Source of the DNA: Runella defluvii
GTDB taxonomy: Bacteria > Bacteroidota > Bacteroidia > Cytophagales > Spirosomataceae
NCBI RefSeq assembly: GCF_014195535.1
Contig: NZ_JACIBY010000013.1
Coordinates: 124,001 to 188,000 of the forward strand
Direction: 5' to 3'
DNA length: 64,000 nt
The translations under genes and the position numbers were made by a program. Shown here one piece after another: positions 18,801 to 26,586 of the stretch. Every line of letters starts with the position of its first letter. The stretch's first letter is position 1. The notes under the pieces are model-generated. The model searched no databases. It was not told the DNA's origin and worked only from the letters and a program-made list of their open reading frames with translations.

Positions 18801-20087
18801 ATGAAATTATTAACAACCCTCGTCGGGGCTGTCATGGTAGCCGTCTTGATGACCGCCTGTGGTTCCAAAGAAACCAAAAAAAGTAAGCTAGACATTGCCG
18901 CTTTGCCCAAAGCTACGCCCGAGCAAATGGAGGCGCTGGTTGCAAAGTTTATTGAAGCAAAAGAAGGCGAAACGATTGAAATTCCCGAAGGCTTTTACGA
19001 AATGAATACCCAGTTGATTTTAGATAAAGTCAACAAAGTAACCATCAAAGGAGCAGGGATGTATAACACGGTGTTGTCCTTTAAAAACATCAAAACGGGA
19101 GGCGAAGGGGTAAAAATCGCAGGCGATGGCATTACGCTGCAAGATTTTACCGTCATGGATGCGCCTGGGGATTGCATCAAAACGCAACATTGCAACAACA
19201 TCACGTTTCGGGCAGTGAACACTACTTGGACCAATGATAAAAATTCTAAAAATGGTACTTACGGCATTTATCCTGTTCAGTGCAAAAATGTATTGGTAGA
19301 AAAATGCGAAGTTTCTCACTCGCGCGACGCGGGGATTTACGTGGGGCAATCGGAAAATATCATCGTTCGCGACAATTATGTGTTTGAAAACGTAGCGGGT
19401 ATCGAAATCGAAAATTCGGACAATGCCGAAGTGTATAATAACCTTGCCGAAAACAACACGGGAGGAATTTTGATTTTCAATTTGCCAGGTTTGCCCAAGG
19501 CTTTTGGTTCGCGTACGAAAGTATATAACAACACGCTCAAAGAAAACAACCACGAAAACTTTGCCGAGGTGAGCAACGGTCAAAATGGCAATGCCGTAAC
19601 GATGATTCCTCCAGGAAGTGGCATTATCGTGTTGGCAGGAAATGAGGTGGAGATTTTTAATAATAAAATCTTGAATCACAAGACGTACTCAATTGCCATC
19701 GCAAGTTATCACATCACCGAATTGCCCATTCCTAACCACCCAGGTTGGTCGCCATTTACCACGAATATATCGGTACACGACAATACCTTTGAGCGAACGT
19801 TCGGGGTGCCTGACTTAACCAAAGAAATGGGGAAATTGGTGGCGGCGAAGTGCTTTAAATCGCAAGATGTGATTTATGATGGCATCATCGACGAGAAAAA
19901 AGGAAAATCGGCGGAGCAAAACCCGATGAATATTTGCATCAAAGAAAACCAGAAAGATTTTCGTTTTTCGCGCTTCTTAATCCCTGCCAGTGGGGCAGTC
20001 ACCGAAATTGAGGTATTCAATGATGTCAAGCCGTTTGCGGCGTGTAATGTAGAGGTAAAAACGGACGTGAAAAACCTAAACCTGTAA
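18801..20087 (+). CDS. Parallel beta-helix repeat lipoprotein (SO_2929-like)
   Basis: A 428-residue lipoprotein: signal sequence with lipobox LMTAC, lipidated Cys20. The mature protein is a right-handed parallel beta-helix with many short repeats (about 70-330), for example NIIVRDNYVFENVAGIEIEN and AEVYNNLAENNTGGILIFN. It belongs with the parallel beta-helix family that occurs beside an SO2930-type diheme cytochrome, and that partner is the next gene, 36 bp downstream. The role of the pair is unknown; carbohydrate or surface polymer binding is a guess. A palindrome and promoter lie upstream. Confidence 0.82.
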   Translation: MKLLTTLVGAVMVAVLMTACGSKETKKSKLDIAALPKATPEQMEALVAKFIEAKEGETIEIPEGFYEMNTQLILDKVNKVTIKGAGMYNTVLSFKNIKTGGEGVKIAGDGITLQDFTVMDAPGDCIKTQHCNNITFRAVNTTWTNDKNSKNGTYGIYPVQCKNVLVEKCEVSHSRDAGIYVGQSENIIVRDNYVFENVAGIEIENSDNAEVYNNLAENNTGGILIFNLPGLPKAFGSRTKVYNNTLKENNHENFAEVSNGQNGNAVTMIPPGSGIIVLAGNEVEIFNNKILNHKTYSIAIASYHITELPIPNHPGWSPFTTNISVHDNTFERTFGVPDLTKEMGKLVAAKCFKSQDVIYDGIIDEKKGKSAEQNPMNICIKENQKDFRFSRFLIPASGAVTEIEVFNDVKPFAACNVEVKTDVKNLNL

Positions 20088-20123
20088 GGTTTTTAAAACT
20101 TGTAATAACTGTTTTTAAATTTT

Positions 20124-21221
20124 ATGTTTAAATCAAAACTCATCTGGTTATCGCTCGTAATGATAACAGTAGGTTGGTTATACAGTTGTAGGGTTCAAAA
20201 CAGCTTAACGGCGCACCCTTCCCAACTGAATTTTAGCGAATTTCCCCTTAAAAAACTCTCAGAATACGGTTTTTATAAAGGAGAATTAAAGCAATTGTCC
20301 CCCAACGATAACGTACTTGAATACGAACCTGCCGCGACGTTGTTTACCGATTATGCCTTTAAAAAACGCTTTGTTTGGATGCCCGAGGGTACATCGGCGA
20401 CGTTTGACGTGAGTCAGCCCAACGAACCGTTGGATTTTCCTGATAAAACAATTTTGGTCAAAAATTTCTACTATCCCCAAGATTTCTCCAAACCGACGGG
20501 CGAACGTCGTATTCTTGAAACGCGCCTGTTGGTAAAAGACCAAGGAACGTGGAAAGCCTATCCCTACCGTTGGAAGGACGACCAAACCGAAGCCGATTAC
20601 AAAATAACGGGTGAAACGATTCCCGTAAACTGGAAAGACGAAGCAGGGCAAATGCACCAGATAAATTATGCCATTCCCAACAAAAATCAGTGCAAAAGCT
20701 GCCACAATCGGAAGGACGTTTTTATGCCTATTGGGCCAAAAATCAAGCAGTTGAACCACGAACTTGCCTACCAAGACGGCAAAGAAAACCAGTTGGCACG
20801 TTGGCAAAAAGTGGGGTATCTAAAAGCCAAAGCAGAAGATATTGCTAAAATTGTGCCTTTGGTGGGCATGAACGAGGCGAAGGCGTCACTCAATGACCGT
20901 GCGCGGTCGTATTTGGATGTCAACTGTGGGCATTGTCACCACGCCAATGGCCCCGCTTCTACGTCGGGTTTGTACCTGAATTACGAAGAAAAAGACCCGT
21001 TTCATTGGGGGGTGTTGAAATCGCCAGTGGCAGCGGGGATGGGGGCAGGGCCTTACCGATTTGACATAAACCCAGGCAAAGGAAAAGAATCCATTCTTAC
21101 CTACCGCATGAATTCGGTGCACCCGGGCGTAATGATGCCCGAAATTGGCCGAGTGAGCATCCACAAAGAAGGCGTAGCGCTGATTACGCAGTGGATTGAT
21201 GGGTTGGAGAAGAGGAAATAG
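20124..21221 (+). CDS. SO2930 family diheme c-type cytochrome lipoprotein
   Basis: A 365-residue protein with signal sequence and lipobox WLYSC (Cys22), so it is anchored to a membrane facing the periplasm. Two heme motifs are visible: CKSCH at about 190-194 and CGHCH at about 268-272. The sequence between them is typical of the family, with long Lys/Asp-rich beta stretches such as WKAYPYRWKDDQTEADY. It forms an operon with the preceding beta-helix lipoprotein, an association seen in many genomes. The redox partner and substrate are unknown. It converges with the AbiC-like gene at 21247. Confidence 0.85.
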   Translation: MFKSKLIWLSLVMITVGWLYSCRVQNSLTAHPSQLNFSEFPLKKLSEYGFYKGELKQLSPNDNVLEYEPAATLFTDYAFKKRFVWMPEGTSATFDVSQPNEPLDFPDKTILVKNFYYPQDFSKPTGERRILETRLLVKDQGTWKAYPYRWKDDQTEADYKITGETIPVNWKDEAGQMHQINYAIPNKNQCKSCHNRKDVFMPIGPKIKQLNHELAYQDGKENQLARWQKVGYLKAKAEDIAKIVPLVGMNEAKASLNDRARSYLDVNCGHCHHANGPASTSGLYLNYEEKDPFHWGVLKSPVAAGMGAGPYRFDINPGKGKESILTYRMNSVHPGVMMPEIGRVSIHKEGVALITQWIDGLEKRK

Positions 21222-21246
21222 GAGGTGATATAAAATAGTGCCTATT

Positions 21247-22110
21247 TCAAGAGGGAGATGTTATTTTTATATCAAATAGAGGTTTTTGGCGTATTTTGTT
21301 GACTAAGTCGAAGTTTATAGGGTCAGGTTCAAAGAAGTCTTTTGCGGGAACCGTTTCAATTGTAGTAGTTTGGATAAGGTCTAACGTTTTGAGTCTTTCA
21401 ATTAACTCGTGATATGACAGTAGAAACTTACTGTAAGAATTGATATTCGAGTTAAAGGGAATACGATCAAGGTCAGAGCCTCTTTCTGTTCTCACGTAAT
21501 CATTTAAAAAAGGCTCTTCTTGTTCTGGAAGGTTTTTAAACTTGTCTTGAATTTGATGAAGTGTTGGGTGATACAACTCAAAAAAGCGACCCAGGACAAT
21601 CTTAGATTCATTTAAAAAGAATGCTTTATGTTGACTTGTTAAGTTAAAAGTGGTTGTCGAATCAATTAAAAGCACTACGCTGCCAAGTTTATCAATTACC
21701 TTATTTAAAAATACTTGCCCGTCTGTGTAAAGAAAGATGTCAAGTACATTTGGAATGGTGGTTTTATCAGCAGGATTATGAAGGTCTTTGAAAGAAGCAG
21801 GGTACTCAATATCCAAATTCTGATAATGCCTTTCTAGAGCTTTTAATAACAAATCAAGATCTGTGGCACTTTTGGAATGATTATTTGAGGAATGTTGGTC
21901 TTGAAAGGTACGATAAACAAGGACAAAGGTTATGAGTCCAATAACAGGGGAGAATAGTCCACCAAACGTATCTCCAAGAGGACCTGAAACAGCAACTGTA
22001 TCTTTGAGGTTGCCATAGTGTAATATCAGAGACCCAAGAAAAACGACGGCACAAATAGCAGTAAGTACAACATTAATGACTAATCTAGGATCTTTCAGGA
22101 GATTTTTCAT
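21247..22110 (-). CDS. Putative AbiC-like (putative phage abortive infection) membrane protein
   Basis: A 287-residue protein with two N-terminal membrane helices (about 10-30 and 47-65) separated by SGPLGDTFGGLFSPVIGL, a pattern like the putative AbiC family of phage-abortive-infection proteins. It is followed by a helical cytoplasmic region with FFELYHPTL-type motifs. The assignment is from the N-terminal pattern only. The gene starts 4 bp after the YoeB-like toxin stop codon and is probably cotranscribed with it. The region is AT-rich (19 of 60 G+C at 21661-21720) compared with the neighbouring uvrA gene, suggesting acquired DNA. Confidence 0.45.
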   Translation of the reverse strand: MKNLLKDPRLVINVVLTAICAVVFLGSLILHYGNLKDTVAVSGPLGDTFGGLFSPVIGLITFVLVYRTFQDQHSSNNHSKSATDLDLLLKALERHYQNLDIEYPASFKDLHNPADKTTIPNVLDIFLYTDGQVFLNKVIDKLGSVVLLIDSTTTFNLTSQHKAFFLNESKIVLGRFFELYHPTLHQIQDKFKNLPEQEEPFLNDYVRTERGSDLDRIPFNSNINSYSKFLLSYHELIERLKTLDLIQTTTIETVPAKDFFEPDPINFDLVNKIRQKPLFDIKITSPS

Positions 22111-22114
22111 ACCT

Positions 22115-22384
22115 TCATTTGTCGCTGTAATGTCCTTTAACGGAGATAATTAAAATAAGCTCATCAGATTCCACTCTATATACCAAACGGTGCTCATCAG
22201 TTATTCTGCGAGACCAATATCCTTTCAAATCCCCCTTCAAAGGCTCCGGTTTTCCAATGCCTTCGAAGGGATGTCTGCGAATATCTTTTAAAAGCTCATA
22301 AATGCGCTTGAAAACATTGCGATTGTAAATTCCCCAATCTGCAAAATCATCAAAGGCATCAGCATCAAAAACCAACTTTCTCAT
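22115..22384 (-). CDS. YoeB/Txe family toxin (RelE superfamily)
   Basis: An 89-residue RelE-superfamily protein very like YoeB, a ribosome-dependent mRNA endonuclease. Residues matching the YoeB active site are present: E47 (GKPEPLKG), R66 (DEHRLVYRV), and H85-Y86 in the C-terminal KGHYSDK. Length is normal for the family and nothing suggests inactivation. Its ATG overlaps the stop codon of the upstream antitoxin gene by 4 bp, the usual type II toxin-antitoxin arrangement, and an AbiC-like gene follows 4 bp downstream. Confidence 0.88.
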   Translation of the reverse strand: MRKLVFDADAFDDFADWGIYNRNVFKRIYELLKDIRRHPFEGIGKPEPLKGDLKGYWSRRITDEHRLVYRVESDELILIISVKGHYSDK

Positions 22385-22641
22385 TTTTGTAATAGTCGCT
22401 TAGCCATGTCATCTAGCTCATCCTCTGAAACTTCTACGACCTGAGTCCTTGATTCTACATTGGCAGCGGCCTTTTTTAATCGTGTCCAATAAGCATCTGC
22501 GCTTTCAGGTTCATTAAGCCCAAAATCGTGCGAGGCGGTAACCGTAATTTGTAATTCCTGTTGATTTTTAAACAGCGTTTTGATTACCTCAATAAATTCG
22601 GTATTCAGTTCGTCGCGGCGTAACACAAAGGTTGATTCCAT
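22381..22641 (-). CDS. Antitoxin partner of the YoeB-like toxin
   Basis: 86 residues from the ATG at 22641 (a TTG start at 22662 is also in frame). The N-terminal half (STFVLRRDELNTEFIEVIKTL) has predicted beta-helix elements, and the C-terminal half is acidic and likely disordered (VVEVSEDELDDMAKRLLQ), as in antitoxins that wrap their toxin. It is not an obvious Phd/YefM. The function is inferred from the 4-bp overlap with the toxin gene and its size. It begins about 30 bp downstream of the uvrA stop codon. Confidence 0.75.
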   Translation of the reverse strand: MESTFVLRRDELNTEFIEVIKTLFKNQQELQITVTASHDFGLNEPESADAYWTRLKKAAANVESRTQVVEVSEDELDDMAKRLLQK

Positions 22642-22671
22642 AACTTTATTGGTTTTCTTCAAAATTACAAA

Positions 22672-25524
22672 TTACTCCAACTCCATCTTCAAAAACTTCC
22701 CAGTAAAGCTTTCCTTTACCTTCGCTACTTGTTCTGGTGTGCCTTCGCCGATGATGCGCCCGCCGCCGTTTCCACCTTCGGGGCCAAGGTCGATGACGTG
22801 GTCTGATACCTTGATGACATCCAAGTTGTGCTCAATAATCAGTACCGTGTTTCCCTTGTCGGCGAGTTTGTCTAAGACATGAAGCAAATGTTTAATGTCC
22901 TGAAAATGAAGCCCCGTCGTAGGTTCGTCCAAAATATAGAGCGTTTTGCCTGTGTCTTTTTTAGAAAGTTCTTCGGCCAATTTTACCCGCTGTGCTTCCC
23001 CTCCCGACAAGGTAGTGGCGTGTTGGCCAAGGGTAATGTATCCTAAGCCCACGTCGTTGAGGGTCTGAACTTTACGGTGGATTTTGGGAATACTTTCAAA
23101 AAACTCCAGCGCTTGTTCCACCGTCATGTCGAGGACATCGGCCACGGATTTTCCCTTGTAGCGTACTTCTAACGTTTCACGGTTAAAACGCTTGCCTTTG
23201 CAGGTGTCACAATCAACGTAAACGTCGGGCAAAAACTCCATTTCGATTTTTTTCATTCCCGCGCCTTCGCAATCCTCACAACGGCCGCCTTTTACGTTGA
23301 AGGAAAAACGTCCAGGTTTGTAACCACGAATTTTGGCTTCGGGAAGTTCGGCAAACAACGTACGGATTTCCGAAAATAAGTTGGTGTAGGTAGCAGGATT
23401 GGAGCGAGGCGTGCGGCCAATCGGTGACTGGTCCACCTCAATTACTTTGTCGATATGCTCTAGTCCCTCGATGTTTTTAAACGGTAACGGTTCGCGTTTT
23501 GAATTGTAAAAATGGCGGTTGAGAATCGGGAACAACGTCTCGTGAATGAGGGAAGATTTCCCGCTGCCGCTCACGCCCGTTACGCTCACCATTTTGCCAA
23601 GCGGAAGTTTGAGCGTTACGTTTTTGAGGTTATGCCCCGTTGCACCTTTCAACACAATGGCATTACCGTTTCCTGCGCGGCGTTTTTTAGGAATTTCGAT
23701 GGCGCGGCGTCCACTCAAAAAGTCGGAAGTGAGAGAGCCGTTCTCAAGAAACTCAGCGGGAGTTCCGTGGCCTACCACTTGTCCGCCGTGGCGTCCCGCG
23801 CCAGGGCCGATGTCGAGGATATAATCGGATTCGAGCATCATGTCTTTGTCGTGTTCGACGACGAGGACAGTGTTGCCCAAATCCCGTAGTTTTTTCAATG
23901 AATCAATCAGACGAACGTTGTCGCGTTGGTGCAATCCGATACTGGGTTCATCCATGATGTAAAGCACGCCCGTAAGCTGCGTCCCGATTTGCGTAGCCAG
24001 ACGAATACGTTGCGCTTCCCCGCCCGAAAGGGTTTTCAGAGGACGGTTGAGCGTTAAATAATCCAAGCCAACGTCCAATAAAAAACCAACTCGCTTGCGA
24101 ATTTCCTTGAGCACTTCACGGCCAATCAACCGCTGACGTTCGGTGATACGCTCTTCCAGTCCGTCGTTGATCCAGCGGCTCAATTCACTAATATCAGCTT
24201 CGGCTAATTCGGCAATGTTTTTATCCCCAATTTTAAACCAAAGCGCTTCTTTTTTCAAACGAGCTCCCTTGCAATCGGGGCAGGTATTGATGTGCATAAA
24301 ATCCTTGAGCCATTCCTGAATTTTCTCCGTTCCGTTTTCTTGCTGACGGCGCAAAAACGGAATGATGCCCTCGTATTTGGTGTTCCACTCGGTGCCTTCG
24401 TACTTTTTGGAAGGCACGGGCACAGGCTCGTCGGTGCCGTTGAGCATAATGTCAATGGCCTCAGCGGGAAACTTCTCAATCGGGGTATTGAGGTTTACTT
24501 TGTAAGGTTTGAGTAATACTTCAAGTTGTTTGAAAATCCACAAATCGCGGTACTCGCCGATGGGAGCAATAGCGCCTTTGCTGAGACTGAGGGTTTTATC
24601 GGGCAAAATACTTTCTTCCGTAATTTCCTCAATCACTCCTAGACCTTGGCACGTAGGGCACCAGCCGTAAGGGGAGTTGAAGGAAAAACTGTTGGGAGCA
24701 GGGTCGTCGTAACTGATTCCCGACTCAGGATCCATGAGGTTTTGGGAGAAATAATGCACTTGGTTTTTCGCGTCCAAAAGCATCATTACCCCTTTTCCTT
24801 GTTTGAGGGTGGTTCCGACCGATTGACTCAATCGAAAACGATCATCCGTTTTTGGAATCAACCTATCAATAACAATTTCGATGTCGTGGATTTTGTAACG
24901 GTCGAGCTGCATTTTGGGCGTAATGTCCTGCACTTCACCGTCCACCCGCACTTTGGTGTAGCCTAGTTTGGCAATTTGAACAAACAATTCGCGGTAGTGC
25001 CCTTTCCGTCCTTTGACGACAGGGGCGAGTAGGATAGACTTTTGATTCTCAAACTGACCGAGAATTTGGTCAATGATTTGGTCTTGCGACTGCTTAATCA
25101 TGGGTCGCCCCGTGGCGTAGCTGTAAGCATCGCCTGCACGGGCGTACAAAAGGCGCAAAAAGTCGTAGATTTCGGTTACCGTCCCGACCGTAGAGCGGGG
25201 GTTGCGCGAGGTGGTTTTTTGTTCAATGCTAATGACGGGACTGAGTCCTTCGATTTTGTCCACGTCGGGGCGCTCCATGTCGCCCAAAAAACCACGGGCA
25301 TAGGCCGAAAAGCTCTCCATGTAGCGGCGTTGGCCTTCGGCGTAAATGGTATCAAACGCAAGGGACGATTTTCCACTGCCGCTGATACCCGTCACTACCA
25401 CGAGTTTATTTCGCGGAATGGTAACGTCGATATTTTTTAAATTGTGTTCTCTGGCTCCCATAACCTCAATGCGGTCGTGGCCTGTGAGTTCGATGTCTGT
25501 TAAAATAGGCTGATTGTTCTCCAT
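22672..25524 (-). CDS. uvrA: Excinuclease ABC subunit A
   Basis: 950 residues from the ATG at 25524; the frame extends to a TTG at 25539. UvrA is the damage-sensing ATPase of nucleotide excision repair. Both ABC ATPase halves are complete: Walker A motifs GISGSGKSSLAFD and GVSGSGKSSLIHE, signature motifs LSGGEAQRIRLA and LSGGEAQRVKLAEE, and zinc-finger CxxC pairs (CPTC/CPDC and CEDC/CDTC). It is of normal family length. It sits between two toxin-like gene pairs on the same strand. No uvrB or uvrC is present in the window. Confidence 0.97.
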   Translation of the reverse strand: MENNQPILTDIELTGHDRIEVMGAREHNLKNIDVTIPRNKLVVVTGISGSGKSSLAFDTIYAEGQRRYMESFSAYARGFLGDMERPDVDKIEGLSPVISIEQKTTSRNPRSTVGTVTEIYDFLRLLYARAGDAYSYATGRPMIKQSQDQIIDQILGQFENQKSILLAPVVKGRKGHYRELFVQIAKLGYTKVRVDGEVQDITPKMQLDRYKIHDIEIVIDRLIPKTDDRFRLSQSVGTTLKQGKGVMMLLDAKNQVHYFSQNLMDPESGISYDDPAPNSFSFNSPYGWCPTCQGLGVIEEITEESILPDKTLSLSKGAIAPIGEYRDLWIFKQLEVLLKPYKVNLNTPIEKFPAEAIDIMLNGTDEPVPVPSKKYEGTEWNTKYEGIIPFLRRQQENGTEKIQEWLKDFMHINTCPDCKGARLKKEALWFKIGDKNIAELAEADISELSRWINDGLEERITERQRLIGREVLKEIRKRVGFLLDVGLDYLTLNRPLKTLSGGEAQRIRLATQIGTQLTGVLYIMDEPSIGLHQRDNVRLIDSLKKLRDLGNTVLVVEHDKDMMLESDYILDIGPGAGRHGGQVVGHGTPAEFLENGSLTSDFLSGRRAIEIPKKRRAGNGNAIVLKGATGHNLKNVTLKLPLGKMVSVTGVSGSGKSSLIHETLFPILNRHFYNSKREPLPFKNIEGLEHIDKVIEVDQSPIGRTPRSNPATYTNLFSEIRTLFAELPEAKIRGYKPGRFSFNVKGGRCEDCEGAGMKKIEMEFLPDVYVDCDTCKGKRFNRETLEVRYKGKSVADVLDMTVEQALEFFESIPKIHRKVQTLNDVGLGYITLGQHATTLSGGEAQRVKLAEELSKKDTGKTLYILDEPTTGLHFQDIKHLLHVLDKLADKGNTVLIIEHNLDVIKVSDHVIDLGPEGGNGGGRIIGEGTPEQVAKVKESFTGKFLKMELE

Positions 25525-25563
25525 GAATTGGTAACGCAAAACGAAACCGTAAAGTTACCAATT

Positions 25564-25959
25564 CTATTGGGAGGGCGTATTAGGGAGCAGCTCTGTTTCG
25601 AGCGAAGATTGAAATTTTTTGTGCAAACGCCACCCAGGAATAGTGTTTAAGTACTCTTCATAAGAGACTCCTTCAGGAACTTCTATGATCGAATCAAAAC
25701 CGCTAAATTGGAATTGTGCTTCATAGAGATCTTGAAATTTATCTAGTAGATTGATGAGGCGAACTTTTATTTGTTTTGGCAGTTTCCTGTTTTTTAATTT
25801 ATGTTTGATATCATCCATCATACTAGTAAGTATCTCTTTATTGAGAGCCATATCTTCTTCACCGTAACTTTCCTGATATGAGATACGCAAAGACTCCATA
25901 ATATCATGAAATAGCAAGTCAGGCTTTTCTTCCTTTGGTTTATGAGTAAGTATAGCCAT
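25564..25959 (-). CDS. Unknown small helical protein paired with an ADP-ribosyltransferase-fold gene
   Basis: 131 residues from the ATG at 25959; a TTG two codons upstream would overlap the preceding stop by 4 bp. No family was recognised. The protein is charged and largely helical (MALNKEILTSMMDDIKHKL, RLINLLDKFQDLYEAQF), without signal peptide or membrane segment. The ATG lies 2 bp after the stop codon of the ADP-ribosyltransferase-fold gene, so the two are surely cotranslated. By position it is a candidate antitoxin or immunity protein. It ends 39 bp before the uvrA start codon. Confidence 0.6.
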   Translation of the reverse strand: MAILTHKPKEEKPDLLFHDIMESLRISYQESYGEEDMALNKEILTSMMDDIKHKLKNRKLPKQIKVRLINLLDKFQDLYEAQFQFSGFDSIIEVPEGVSYEEYLNTIPGWRLHKKFQSSLETELLPNTPSQ

Positions 25960-25961
25960 AA

Positions 25962-26507
25962 TCAAATTTCGTAAAGTACCACATTTAACAAATTACCGTG
26001 CTCGTCTTGCAAAATATCAACAACCTCAAAATTAGTATTACACCGAAATAATACTTCTCGCTCATTTTGAGAGTCATTTATCCCAAAGTTAGCAATATGC
26101 TCAATCTTTTTACCCGTTTTACTGTAAATTTTTATGGATGTCTTTCCAAACATGTAAGCCGTTTCTTTGCTTCGACTTGAGGAGTAGAATTGACTTTTGG
26201 TTATAATCTCATCTTCTTCAAATGCTCTAATGTATATTTCTGCTTGCTTTTGAGATAAATCTTCACCTCGATAAACAACTCCTTCATAGTCGGGTAGTTT
26301 TGACAAACATTCATTAAGAAGTTGGGCGAAAAGTGGTAAATTCTGACCTTGATTTAATCGCAGTTGTTCATTTACATCTTCGTATCCAGTTACAGAATAT
26401 TTATAGATAATTGCCTTCTCAAAATTTGTGAGTAAAGGCTCTTGCCTATCTTTTACTAACTGAATTTCTTGCTGTAAATAAGCTATAGCGTATTCTTCTA
26501 CTGTCAT
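25962..26507 (-). CDS. ADP-ribosyltransferase-fold protein (R-S-E class)
   Basis: A 181-residue protein that fits the R-S-E class of mono-ADP-ribosyltransferases: an N-terminal helix with FEKAIIYKYSVTGYEDVNEQLR-like features (29-50), R80 in VVYRGE, an S-S-S run at 109-111 in the STS-motif position, and an ExE pair E149/E151 in QNEREVLF, typical of arginine-directed enzymes. There is no signal peptide, trafficking domain or polymorphic-toxin leader, so it appears to be a stand-alone intracellular protein. It is followed at once by a small unknown gene. Local DNA is AT-rich (20 of 60 G+C at 26341-26400). Confidence 0.72.
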   Translation of the reverse strand: MTVEEYAIAYLQQEIQLVKDRQEPLLTNFEKAIIYKYSVTGYEDVNEQLRLNQGQNLPLFAQLLNECLSKLPDYEGVVYRGEDLSQKQAEIYIRAFEEDEIITKSQFYSSSRSKETAYMFGKTSIKIYSKTGKKIEHIANFGINDSQNEREVLFRCNTNFEVVDILQDEHGNLLNVVLYEI

Positions 26508-26586
26508 ATTTTAACGATAATTGTCCAAAAACCCCATTGACAGACCCTAATTGGAGCCATCAACGAGGCTTTTGAAGATGCTTCCT

